Translations under genes and position numbers: made by a program | Origin: an uncultured Bacteroidia bacterium | GTDB taxonomy: Bacteria > Bacteroidota > Bacteroidia > Bacteroidales > UBA932 | Direction: 5' to 3' | Assembly (NCBI GenBank): GCA_902769525.1 | Contig: CACXPG010000016.1 | Coordinates: forward strand, 1-39,891 | Length of the DNA stretch: 39,891 nt | Shown here: positions 17,537 to 24,576 of the stretch, piece by piece | Position numbering within the stretch: position 1 is the stretch's first letter | Layout of the letters: each line of letters starts with the position of its first letter | The notes under the pieces: model-generated | Told to the model about the DNA's origin: nothing | Database searches by the model: none | Seen by the model: only the letters and a program-made list of their open reading frames with translations

Positions 17537-18079
17537 ATGGAAAAGAAAGAGATTTATCTGGCAGGCGGTTGTTTCTGGGGAGTGGAGCATTTCTTCTCCC
17601 TGATAGATGGCGTCGAAAGTGCGGAGGCCGGCTATGCCAACGGAAACGAAGAGTTTTGCGGCAACGAGGAAGGAGACGGGCCTTCCTACAAGGAAGTTTA
17701 CACGGACAAAACCGGATTCGCCGAGACCGTAAAGGTGACCTATGACAGTGGCAGGATTTCCCTGGAAGAACTGATAAAACTGTATTTCAAGATAATAGAC
17801 CCCTATTCAGTTAACCGCCAGGCTCACGATGAGGGAACAAGGTACAGGACCGGAATCTTTTATACAGACCCTGCAGAACTAAGCGTTATTAAGCCTGTTT
17901 ATGACTCTTTGGAAAAGGAAGGCGGAAGGAAGTTTGCCGTAGAACTCCTGCCTCTTAAAAATTTCTTCAAGGCGGAAGAATATCATCAGGAGTATCTGGA
18001 CAAGAATCCGGGCGGCTACTGCCACCTGCCGCTGGAGATGTTCCGCTTCGCCAAATCCTACAAACCGGAAAAACAATAA
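17537..18079 (+). CDS. msrA: Peptide methionine-S-sulfoxide reductase
   Basis: MsrA reduces the S form of methionine sulfoxide in oxidised proteins. The catalytic motif GGCFWG is at residues 10-15, with the nucleophilic Cys12. The family blocks GYANG, YKEVYTDKTGFAE and DPYSVNRQAHDEGTRYRTGI follow. A C-terminal PGGYCHLP supplies a possible resolving cysteine. At 180 residues it is the compact single-domain form, without a fused MsrB. No signal peptide is seen, so it acts in the cytoplasm. The next gene begins 5 bp downstream. Confidence 0.95.
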   Translation: MEKKEIYLAGGCFWGVEHFFSLIDGVESAEAGYANGNEEFCGNEEGDGPSYKEVYTDKTGFAETVKVTYDSGRISLEELIKLYFKIIDPYSVNRQAHDEGTRYRTGIFYTDPAELSVIKPVYDSLEKEGGRKFAVELLPLKNFFKAEEYHQEYLDKNPGGYCHLPLEMFRFAKSYKPEKQ

Positions 18080-18084
18080 AAGCA

Positions 18085-18987
18085 ATGAGTATGAAAAAAG
18101 CTATTTTACTGGCAGTTGCAGCACTGTTCTGCCTAACTGCTTTCTCCCAGACAAGGAAAGAACTGTATGACAACCTGTCCCAGAGCTTCCAGGATAAAGA
18201 CTCGGTGCAGACTTCAAAAATCATTGCAGATTGGGAAAGGCTATATCCGAAAGACGCTGAACTTTACTCCGTATACTCCAACCTCTATCTCACCCAAGCC
18301 ATGAAGGAGGTTGTAATTGTTTCAAAGGAAAAACCGGAGGATGAAGAATACTACGTAGGCAAGGATTCTTTGGGAAACGATATCTATATTTACAGTATCA
18401 TTGACATTGACGAGGGGATGGTTGACAAAGCTGTCTCGAAACTTGAGGAAGGAATCTCAGAATTCCCGGACAGGCTGGATTTCAGGTTCGGCCTGGCTCA
18501 TATCCTTTATGAGATGGAGAGGCATCAGGAAATGGTAAACATCCTGTACAAAACACTTGAACGGTCCAAGGAGAACGGAAATAAATGGACCTGGACTTTG
18601 GACGAGAAACTGGATGATGGTAAAAGTGCCCTGATGGAGACATTACAAGGTTATTTCCAAGACCTGTACAATCAACCTGACGGGATGCTCCTTGCAGAGT
18701 CCTATGTGAACAAGGTGCTGCAATACTATCCTCAGAGTATCGAATTCCTTAACGACAAGGCAATTTTCGCATACGACCGTGGAGATATGGATGAAGCTCT
18801 GAACCAGTTTTTGAAGATTCACGAAATGGCGCCGGATGATGCTGTAGTTATAAACAACATTGCCTATATGTACCAGCAAAAGAAAGACAAGGCAAATGCC
18901 TTGAAATTCTACAGGTTACTGGAAAAGACCGGAGACGAATACTATGTTCCTCTGGCAAAGAAAGCCATAGCCGAGCTGGAAAAATAA
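18085..18987 (+). CDS. Secreted tetratricopeptide-repeat protein
   Basis: A signal peptide covers residues 1 to about 22 (hydrophobic core AILLAVAALFCLTAF, likely cleavage after AFS). The mature protein is helical. TPR-like repeats are visible in the C-terminal third (about residues 215-300), for example FAYDRGDMDEALNQFLK and NIAYMYQQKKDKANALKFY. It probably mediates protein-protein contacts in the periplasm. A second ATG two codons later is an equally good start. Its TAA directly abuts the stop of the convergent WYL regulator. Confidence 0.82.
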   Translation: MSMKKAILLAVAALFCLTAFSQTRKELYDNLSQSFQDKDSVQTSKIIADWERLYPKDAELYSVYSNLYLTQAMKEVVIVSKEKPEDEEYYVGKDSLGNDIYIYSIIDIDEGMVDKAVSKLEEGISEFPDRLDFRFGLAHILYEMERHQEMVNILYKTLERSKENGNKWTWTLDEKLDDGKSALMETLQGYFQDLYNQPDGMLLAESYVNKVLQYYPQSIEFLNDKAIFAYDRGDMDEALNQFLKIHEMAPDDAVVINNIAYMYQQKKDKANALKFYRLLEKTGDEYYVPLAKKAIAELEK

Positions 18988-19893
18988 TTATTGGCCCTCT
19001 ATGCAATTACGCTCCAACGCAGCCTTGTAGATATCGTTGAGCCTCTGCCTTAAATGGAGAGGCTCAATTACTTCCACAGAACGGCTTCTTGAAAGCAAAG
19101 CCATCACGAAATCGTTTGTTATCCTAAGTTTAAGGCTAATGGTAACAGAATCATCGTCTTCAGAAACAATCTCCTGGGAAGAGTGAATCGGCAGTGTTTT
19201 TATGAAACCGCCATCAAGGGAGTCGAACCTTAGAAGAATCTTTTCCACAGGAGTGGAAGGATCATTCCAAATTCCGAAGGATTCACGGAACAGTGCCTTT
19301 ACATCAATGCTCCTGTCCTTTACAAACCGGTTGTCCGTTACCTTGAAACCGTCTACTCTTCCTAGTTCAAAGCATTTTAGTTTCCGGTCTTTATGGTCCC
19401 TGGCCACAAGATACCATCTGTGCTGGGAGTTTTTGACATAGTACGGATCCGCTTCCTTATGCCGTCTGCGACCATTTTCTCTCAGATAAACATAATCAAA
19501 CTCAACACTTTGGCATTCTTTTGCAGCCTTCATCACGTCAACAATGCTTACGCTGAAAACCATTGTTCTGTCCTCTGGAAGTATGACTTCGTTCAAATCA
19601 GGATCCTGCCCAAGATGGCAAAGTATCATAAAGTCAGACAGCATATCTGTCATTGTTCCGGACATCTCCTCCCGATCTGCCAGATAATAGCCCATTCCTC
19701 TTTCATATTTGATTGTGATTCCAAACAACTCCCAAATACTGTGAAAGTCTCGCTGAAGGGTGCGGATATCTATTCCTTTAGGGTCACATTTTTCTTTGAC
19801 AGTGTCAACAAGTTCTTCCCTGGAGACATATCCGCACCTCTGCAGCTTGTCTATTATGGCAACAAATCTTTTCAGTTGAATTAGGCGGTTCAT
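18988..19893 (-). CDS. WYL-domain transcriptional regulator
   Basis: This is a DNA-binding regulator of 301 residues. The N-terminal winged helix-turn-helix (about residues 1-70) includes GIDIRTLQRDFHSI. The WYL ligand-sensing domain (about residues 115-195) contains HRWYLVARDH and ELGRVDGFKV, and a C-terminal WCX-like extension follows. WYL regulators often bind nucleic-acid ligands and control phage-defence operons (known examples are BrxR and CapW). It is the last gene of a four-gene run, starting 9 bp after the nuclease-like gene, and is the obvious candidate to bind the inverted repeat at 21250-21270. Composition appears more AT-rich than the flanking core genes. Confidence 0.9.
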   Translation of the reverse strand: MNRLIQLKRFVAIIDKLQRCGYVSREELVDTVKEKCDPKGIDIRTLQRDFHSIWELFGITIKYERGMGYYLADREEMSGTMTDMLSDFMILCHLGQDPDLNEVILPEDRTMVFSVSIVDVMKAAKECQSVEFDYVYLRENGRRRHKEADPYYVKNSQHRWYLVARDHKDRKLKCFELGRVDGFKVTDNRFVKDRSIDVKALFRESFGIWNDPSTPVEKILLRFDSLDGGFIKTLPIHSSQEIVSEDDDSVTISLKLRITNDFVMALLSRSRSVEVIEPLHLRQRLNDIYKAALERNCIEGQ

Positions 19894-19902
19894 CGGCTTA
19901 AC

Positions 19903-20703
19903 TTATTTTGCCAGGTTTGCAAAAGGACGCTTTCCATATTGTTTGCGGAATGTATCAATGAGCTCAGTTTCATATTCTTCCGGCTCCTGATCCACAACCG
20001 GTTTCCAGCACAGCAGCAGATCATCGTGGTCTTCCAGCTGCCAGATGTAGCGGCCTCCCCAATGCCCAACCTTGCAACCGTCGCCGAACCTTAGATATTG
20101 CCCCAACCTTTTGTTAAGGGTAGATGAACTTCGAGTTCCCCCAGCCTTTCCAATATACAAAACGCAAGTTCCTTCCACCCAGTTGCTTTCAAGTTCAGAT
20201 ACCGGCACATTAGGATCCCTATCCTTAAAGAAACCTCCAGAACCTTTCTTCAGAAAGCCGGGCTTCGAGGACGATTTCCTTATAACCATATATACCCCTC
20301 CAACAGCCGGAATCATTGAATGATTTCCTTTCAGGAATGCTATTGATAGAAATCCGGAAAAACCGGCCTTCTTCAAATCCTCAATCTTGTCGAATTCAAT
20401 ACTAACGGATTCTTTAACCATATCTGCATACCCTGATTTTTCAACCTTTGGTTCAACAGGTCTGGGAGCTGTTCTAAAACCGGAATAGCCACGTAGTGAA
20501 ATTGTTCCATCCGTATTTTTGATAAAAAGATGAAGATAATTGTTTACCCTGGCATTTATCTGGCTTGAAGGTAAGGGATTGCCATCACCTCTTTGATAAA
20601 GTTTAAGATTATTTATCCGATTTGCAATTTCAGAGGATCTCAATGAATGTCCCGCCTCTTTAAGGACAGTTTCAATAGCTTCGTGCAGTTTCATTTTCAT
20701 CAT
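19903..20703 (-). CDS. HARE-HTH domain fused to a GIY-YIG-like nuclease domain
   Basis: This is a two-domain protein of 266 residues with no signal peptide. Residues 4 to about 75 look like a HARE-HTH (HB1/ASXL) domain, including MKLHEAIETVLKEAG, the helix around SSEIANRINNLKLYQ, and ARVNNYLHLF ending in TISLRGY. This domain family is thought to read modified DNA in restriction systems. Residues about 130-266 fit a GIY-YIG nuclease: GGVYMVI (135-141), VLYIGKAGG (181-189), LNKRLGQYLRFG with Arg199, a Glu in YETELI (245/247), and Asn263 near the end. The spacing between the GVY and YIG halves is about 44 residues, longer than usual. It sits between a membrane-protein gene and a WYL regulator with gaps of 14 and 9 bp. 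A role in DNA restriction or defence is inferred from architecture, not shown. Confidence 0.72.
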   Translation of the reverse strand: MMKMKLHEAIETVLKEAGHSLRSSEIANRINNLKLYQRGDGNPLPSSQINARVNNYLHLFIKNTDGTISLRGYSGFRTAPRPVEPKVEKSGYADMVKESVSIEFDKIEDLKKAGFSGFLSIAFLKGNHSMIPAVGGVYMVIRKSSSKPGFLKKGSGGFFKDRDPNVPVSELESNWVEGTCVLYIGKAGGTRSSSTLNKRLGQYLRFGDGCKVGHWGGRYIWQLEDHDDLLLCWKPVVDQEPEEYETELIDTFRKQYGKRPFANLAK

Positions 20704-20717
20704 GTTTTATATGTTAC

Positions 20718-21050
20718 TTATTCAATGTAATCTCTTATGTCTTCCGGATCAATTCCAAGTTTGTCCATAAGTTCTTCAAAATCAACATCGGCTTCGTATG
20801 TTTTCCCGCCTTTAACCTTTACTTCTACTGGAGAGTTCAAAGGAGGGAGAGTTCTGGTGTGAGGCGCTGATTCATAGGCCTTGGAGTAAATCCTGGTGTC
20901 AACAGGTCCGGTATGAACAGGCTTAGCATCCTTCTTCTCAAAGTCACCACCCATGAGAGACAGAGCAAACAGCACCATAGAGTAAATGGTAAACCGCTTT
21001 ATGCTCCTTTTGAATCTCCTGTTTATATCTTCAAGTTCATACTGTTCCAT
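20718..21050 (-). CDS. Small single-pass membrane protein in the WYL/GIY-YIG cassette
   Basis: I do not recognise a family. The chosen start at 21050 gives 110 residues. An in-frame ATG at 21086 would run inside the preceding small gene. Residues 1-20 are charged, about 21-36 form one hydrophobic segment (FTIYSMVLFALSLMGG), and the rest is soluble. The soluble part has a proline-rich linker and an acidic C-terminal region (YEADVDFEELMDKLGIDPEDI). The membrane segment is short and preceded by basic residues, so the tail may be on either side. It starts 17 bp after the 46-residue gene and ends 14 bp before the nuclease-like gene. Confidence 0.65.
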   Translation of the reverse strand: MEQYELEDINRRFKRSIKRFTIYSMVLFALSLMGGDFEKKDAKPVHTGPVDTRIYSKAYESAPHTRTLPPLNSPVEVKVKGGKTYEADVDFEELMDKLGIDPEDIRDYIE

Positions 21051-21067
21051 TATACTGATATTTAAGG

Positions 21068-21208
21068 TTATGTCAATCCAAGCCAATGTGAAAGGAAGGC
21101 CGTAAACAGTAGGGAGAATATCAGTATTATCGGCCAGGGTGTATAGGCGATAATGACTTTAAGCCCGAACCAGACGGACTCTTCGTTTTCGTAAACCCTA
21201 TTATTCAT
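21068..21208 (-). CDS. 46-residue hydrophobic peptide at the head of the cassette
   Basis: This short reading frame runs from ATG 21208 to TAA 21070-21068. Residues 1-14 are polar and acidic (MNNRVYENEES). About residues 15-44 are hydrophobic, with a central proline/tryptophan (YTPWPIILIF) splitting one long or two short membrane segments. A TACCTTTG promoter element lies 25 bp upstream and the next gene follows 17 bp downstream. That placement supports a real first gene, but its size makes homology hard to judge. Alternatives are a leader peptide or chance. Confidence 0.5.
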   Translation of the reverse strand: MNNRVYENEESVWFGLKVIIAYTPWPIILIFSLLFTAFLSHWLGLT

Positions 21209-21233
21209 TTTTTCTTTCTCTATTGATTTTATG

Positions 21234-21241
21234 CAAAGGTA
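21234..21241 (-). promoter_or_regulatory. -7 element TACCTTTG for the WYL/GIY-YIG cassette
   Basis: It is an exact TAnnTTTG match on the minus strand, 25 bp before the ATG at 21208. A TTTG at 21259-21256 is only 14 bp upstream, too close for a normal -33, and lies inside the inverted repeat. Confidence 0.6.
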
Positions 21242-21249
21242 AAACACAT

Positions 21250-21270
21250 CAACGACAAATCTTGTCGTTG
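21250..21270. promoter_or_regulatory. Perfect 9-bp inverted repeat, probable operator
   Basis: CAACGACAA (21250-21258) and its exact complement TTGTCGTTG (21262-21270) are separated by ATC. The dyad covers the -15 to -45 region of the leftward cassette promoter, and it lies 24 bp upstream of the rightward -7 element of the metallophosphatase gene. This position and symmetry suit a dimeric repressor. The WYL protein encoded in the same cassette is the likely ligand, by inference. Confidence 0.65.
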
Positions 21271-21294
21271 AATAATTATTTTAGAGAGATTTCA

Positions 21295-21302
21295 TATTTT
21301 TG
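21295..21302 (+). promoter_or_regulatory. -7 element TATTTTTG for the metallophosphatase gene
   Basis: It is an exact TAnnTTTG match ending 19 bp before the ATG at 21322. It argues against using the earlier in-frame ATG at 21304, which would lie at or before the transcription start. Confidence 0.55.
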
Positions 21303-21321
21303 AATGATAGAATTCCGGATT

Positions 21322-22668
21322 ATGAAAAAAAGGATGCCAGTTTTAGTTGGAATAATATGCTTTGTCTGGGCAGTTTTCCTCAACGATGCAAATGCTGTCG
21401 CAGGAGACATTTACCACATTGTGACAACCGTGAGCGAAAAACCGGCAAACTCCGTGACAGTCAATTACCACTGCTCTGGCAAGAACAGTTATGTGCTTTA
21501 TACAAAAGCAAAGGACATCGCTTTCAGAAAGGCCTTAAAGGTGGAGCCTGAAAGCGTTCTATGGAGTACCAGGGGGATTGAGAAGACAGCAAAGGAAACA
21601 ACATTCTACACCAGGGAACGCTTTGTCTGCACTGCGGAGATCTCCGGACTTGAAGCGAACACGAAGTATATCTTCAAGATTGTCTCCGATGATGCTCAGT
21701 CAGATGTGTATTCTTTTGTAACCGCAGGTAAAAGAGGCAAATGGAACTTTGTGGCCTTCACCGATTTCCAGCACATGGGAAACAGGGCGACCCTGCCTCT
21801 TATAAAAAGCATGAAAGAGATCGCTCATCCCGCGCTGGTTATCTGCAGCGGAGACATGGTGGATGTGGCAGGGAAGGAAGAGGGATGGAACTGGCTTCTG
21901 GACAATGATGTCTTCCGCGATTTTGTCTATGCCGCATCCCCGGGAGACCACGAATACTGGGCGGATGACAGCGGCAGGAAATATCCGCAGTATGACAAGG
22001 CCCATACATTCAACCATCTGTTCAAGTTCCCCGGCAACGGAGCCCCGATGAGCATCAACACCACCTACTGGTTCCGCTACAACAATGTCCTGTTCATTTC
22101 CCTGGACATGAACAACTCCAACGTGGCAACCGGACCGAGGTTCGAGGATCAGGTGAAATGGTTTGAGAAGACTGTGGAATCCCTTAAGGGAACATACCAG
22201 TATCTTGTTGTCTATGAGCACAAATCAATATATGGCTCAAGCAAGATAGACTCGGTTGTGGCTGCCCGGCTAAGGCCGCAGTGGGCACCTGTTTTCAAGA
22301 AGTGCGGTGTGGACCTGGTCCTCAGCGGGCACGACCACATATATTCCAGAACCCGCCAGATAGACGGAACCTGGTATCTGGATATGGGATCCAGCGGAGA
22401 CAAAAGAAGGGCTGTGGATGACTCCGTGGCAGAAGGAGACGGAATCCACGAGAAAGTGCTGGACATCAAGAATGACGAGCTGTGCTGCGGAGCCAATATC
22501 GAGGTGGGCAAACGCCAGATGAAGGTAACTGTCTATAACCAGAGAAAGGAAACGGTTGACACTTTCATCATCAAGGCAAAAAGAGAAAGCTCTCCGCGGG
22601 ATAATCGCAGAGAGCAGTCTTTCCGTCCAGGCACCTTTGTTGGAGCGGGCGCCGGAATAAACTTCTAG
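21322..22668 (+). CDS. Secreted metallophosphoesterase with purple-acid-phosphatase-like layout
   Basis: This is a predicted periplasmic or secreted phosphatase of 448 residues. A signal peptide (about residues 1-24, ending NDANA) is followed by a beta-sandwich-like domain (about 25-135) like the N-terminal domain of purple acid phosphatases. The metal-binding blocks are FTDFQHMGN, ICSGDMVD, PGDHEYW, VYEHKSIYGSS and LSGHDHIYSR. The canonical GNHE motif reads GDHE, so one conserved Asn is Asp. I chose the ATG at 21322 because it begins the signal peptide and sits 19 bp after a -7 element. It is divergent from the WYL/GIY-YIG cassette and shares its upstream inverted repeat. Confidence 0.85.
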   Translation: MKKRMPVLVGIICFVWAVFLNDANAVAGDIYHIVTTVSEKPANSVTVNYHCSGKNSYVLYTKAKDIAFRKALKVEPESVLWSTRGIEKTAKETTFYTRERFVCTAEISGLEANTKYIFKIVSDDAQSDVYSFVTAGKRGKWNFVAFTDFQHMGNRATLPLIKSMKEIAHPALVICSGDMVDVAGKEEGWNWLLDNDVFRDFVYAASPGDHEYWADDSGRKYPQYDKAHTFNHLFKFPGNGAPMSINTTYWFRYNNVLFISLDMNNSNVATGPRFEDQVKWFEKTVESLKGTYQYLVVYEHKSIYGSSKIDSVVAARLRPQWAPVFKKCGVDLVLSGHDHIYSRTRQIDGTWYLDMGSSGDKRRAVDDSVAEGDGIHEKVLDIKNDELCCGANIEVGKRQMKVTVYNQRKETVDTFIIKAKRESSPRDNRREQSFRPGTFVGAGAGINF

Positions 22669-22671
22669 ACC

Positions 22672-23430
22672 TTACTTTGCAGGATGAAAATACATTCCGT
22701 CCCACTGGAAGAGGACTTCCTTGCGGGTTGAAGGAGTGTTGATTATGGCCTTAAGTGTCTTGCCTGTCCTTGGAAGGGAAATTGTAACGACAGGACGCTC
22801 GTCAACGAACTTGTTATACTCTTCCTCCGTCATGTTTGTCCTCTTGCCGTCCAGTTCCGCAAAATACATCTTGGTAGAGGAGTCATAACCGCTTATCTCT
22901 CCTTCCCTTCCGGTCTTGACGACTACCCCCAGTTCTTCTCCTGTGTTGGAAGCCATAGTCATACGGCGCTTGGCGTTATTGTACACAAAGAAAGTAAGTC
23001 CGCTATATTGCCCCTCTACCCACCTGCCGTCGGACCACAGATCGTGGGAGAAAGCCACCACCTTGTGCTTTCCGTCCGAGCAGTTCCAGTAGCAGATTTC
23101 AGTTTTGGCGTAGGTCTTTGAATACTCGTCGTCTGTATGTTCCTTGAAGCAGACATAGCCGTTGCGGATATCCACAATTACAGTGTCACCTTTATCCTGA
23201 GGCTTGCCTTTGCGGTATTTCTCCCACATCTCACTCAGTTTTCCATACAGTTCATCCTCAGGTTCTGACAAAAAGTTGTTGACGAAATCGGCGATTGTAG
23301 GATTCTGCCCCTTGAATTTGAGCTGATAATCCCACTCTTCATAGGCATCCCATTCTTTCGGATAAGTTTTCTGTGCGAATAACACGCTGCTAATCAGCAA
23401 CGCAGCCAAAAGGATAAACGCTTTTTTCAT
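22672..23430 (-). CDS. Secreted hypothetical protein
   Basis: I do not recognise a family for this 252-residue protein. A standard signal peptide (residues 1-19, core FILLAALLISSVLF) precedes QKTYPKEWDAYEEW. The rest alternates polar and hydrophobic residues in a way that suggests beta strands, with one region rich in Lys/Asp. No enzyme motif is visible. A TATATTTG element lies 23 bp upstream, so it is probably a single-gene unit. Its stop is 3 bp from the end of the convergent metallophosphatase gene. Confidence 0.75.
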   Translation of the reverse strand: MKKAFILLAALLISSVLFAQKTYPKEWDAYEEWDYQLKFKGQNPTIADFVNNFLSEPEDELYGKLSEMWEKYRKGKPQDKGDTVIVDIRNGYVCFKEHTDDEYSKTYAKTEICYWNCSDGKHKVVAFSHDLWSDGRWVEGQYSGLTFFVYNNAKRRMTMASNTGEELGVVVKTGREGEISGYDSSTKMYFAELDGKRTNMTEEEYNKFVDERPVVTISLPRTGKTLKAIINTPSTRKEVLFQWDGMYFHPAK

Positions 23431-23453
23431 AACTCTATGTTTTTTAGTACACT

Positions 23454-23461
23454 CAAATATA
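23454..23461 (-). promoter_or_regulatory. -7 element TATATTTG for the secreted hypothetical
   Basis: It is an exact TAnnTTTG match on the minus strand, 23 bp before the ATG at 23430. Confidence 0.6.
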
Positions 23462-23481
23462 ACAATCTTTTCCGGTTTTTC

Positions 23482-23489
23482 TATATTTG
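23482..23489 (+). promoter_or_regulatory. -7 element TATATTTG for the ComEC-like gene
   Basis: It is an exact TAnnTTTG match, 22 bp before the ATG at 23512. Confidence 0.6.
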
Positions 23490-23511
23490 TAACTGAAACA
23501 AAAATGCGGAC

Positions 23512-24576
23512 ATGAGGCGGTTGGGAGTGGCGATAACATTGAGTTTCCTTCTCGGGACAATGGCCGGCGGATTCTTCGGCGGCTTCTTTTTTTCATTCGT
23601 TCCTGTTCTTATGCCCGGTGTGCTGTACCTGTCCAGAAAAAGGGCCGAGATGTTTGTCCTTTTAAGCTGCGCCTGCTTTTTCGTTCTTGGAGTCCAAAGG
23701 AGGGCTTTGTATTCAGATGCAGTTTCCCCTACTGAGCGGTTTATTGAAAACCAGGCTCTTAAGATAAGAGACCATATTTCCGGAATACTATCTGAAAGGC
23801 TGGAAGGAGAATCATCTAAAGGGATAGCGGCAGCCCTTCTGCTGGGAGACAGAAGCGGACTGGACTCTGAAATCAAGACGGCTTTCCGCAATGCCGGAAT
23901 CAGCCATGCCCTTGCTCTTTCCGGAATGCACGTGGGAATAATCTGGAGCATAATCTGCTTGCTTACCGCCGCGTTCAGATGGAATTACAGGACAAAGGTC
24001 TTTTCTTTTGTCCTGAGCATCGCGATAATATTTTTCTATGCCGTTATTACCGGCCTCTCCCCTTCCGTGAGCAGAGCCTGCATTATGATAGCCGTCTGGA
24101 AGACAGCCGATTTGCTTTGCCAGGGCAACGACAGGACAGGACCGCTTCTGATAGCGGCATTCGTGATTGCCCTTTTCAATCCTATGGCGGTGGAGATGAT
24201 TGGCTTCCAGCTGTCATTCGCGGCTGTTGCCGGAATCGTCTTCCTTTATCCTGCCGTTGAAGAAAGCATCAGGAAAGTGTTCGGGTCCAGACGGAACATC
24301 GGGAAAAGGATTGCGGCTTCAGGAGCCCGACTTATGGGAATCACAATGACCTGCCAGATAGCGACATTCCCGCTCATCCTCCTGTATTTCGGGAGAGTAA
24401 GCGGGAATTTCCTGATTTCCAATATTGTCAGCGCTCCACTTGTAACACTGTCCGTCTACGGAAGCGCAGCCTCCGCCCTTTTGGGCGGCATACCTGCCAT
24501 CGGAGGAGTGATCTCTGAAATCTCCTCAGCGATTATTGAAGTCCTCAGGCAGGTCGTGCTGTTTCTGGGAAGCTGA
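23512..24576 (+). CDS. ComEC/Rec2-family membrane protein, minimal form
   Basis: ComEC forms the inner-membrane channel for DNA uptake. This protein has 354 residues. It contains the core competence domain with LLLGDRSGLDSEIKTAFRNAG, ISHALALSGMHVG, a GLSPSVSRA loop and about eight hydrophobic helices. Full-length ComEC is usually about twice as long, with an N-terminal OB-like domain and a C-terminal metallo-beta-lactamase domain. Neither is visible here. An earlier ATG at 23504 is followed by a stop after three codons, so 23512 is the start. Its stop directly abuts that of the convergent peptidase gene. Confidence 0.85.
   Translation: MRRLGVAITLSFLLGTMAGGFFGGFFFSFVPVLMPGVLYLSRKRAEMFVLLSCACFFVLGVQRRALYSDAVSPTERFIENQALKIRDHISGILSERLEGESSKGIAAALLLGDRSGLDSEIKTAFRNAGISHALALSGMHVGIIWSIICLLTAAFRWNYRTKVFSFVLSIAIIFFYAVITGLSPSVSRACIMIAVWKTADLLCQGNDRTGPLLIAAFVIALFNPMAVEMIGFQLSFAAVAGIVFLYPAVEESIRKVFGSRRNIGKRIAASGARLMGITMTCQIATFPLILLYFGRVSGNFLISNIVSAPLVTLSVYGSAASALLGGIPAIGGVISEISSAIIEVLRQVVLFLGS

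Noticed and set aside
21051..21086. Longer N-terminus (ATG 21086) for the 110-residue membrane protein
   Set aside because: The extension runs inside the 46-residue gene and adds nothing recognisable. The start at 21050 gives a clean 17-bp gap.
21250..21270. Inverted repeat read as a transcription terminator
   Set aside because: It lies upstream of both divergent genes, has a 3-nt loop, is not GC-rich and is not followed by a clean T run on either strand. An operator fits better.
21304..21321. Earlier in-frame ATG (21304) for the metallophosphatase
   Set aside because: It lies within 2 bp of the TATTTTTG -7 element, so it would be at or before the transcript start. The ATG at 21322 begins a normal signal peptide.
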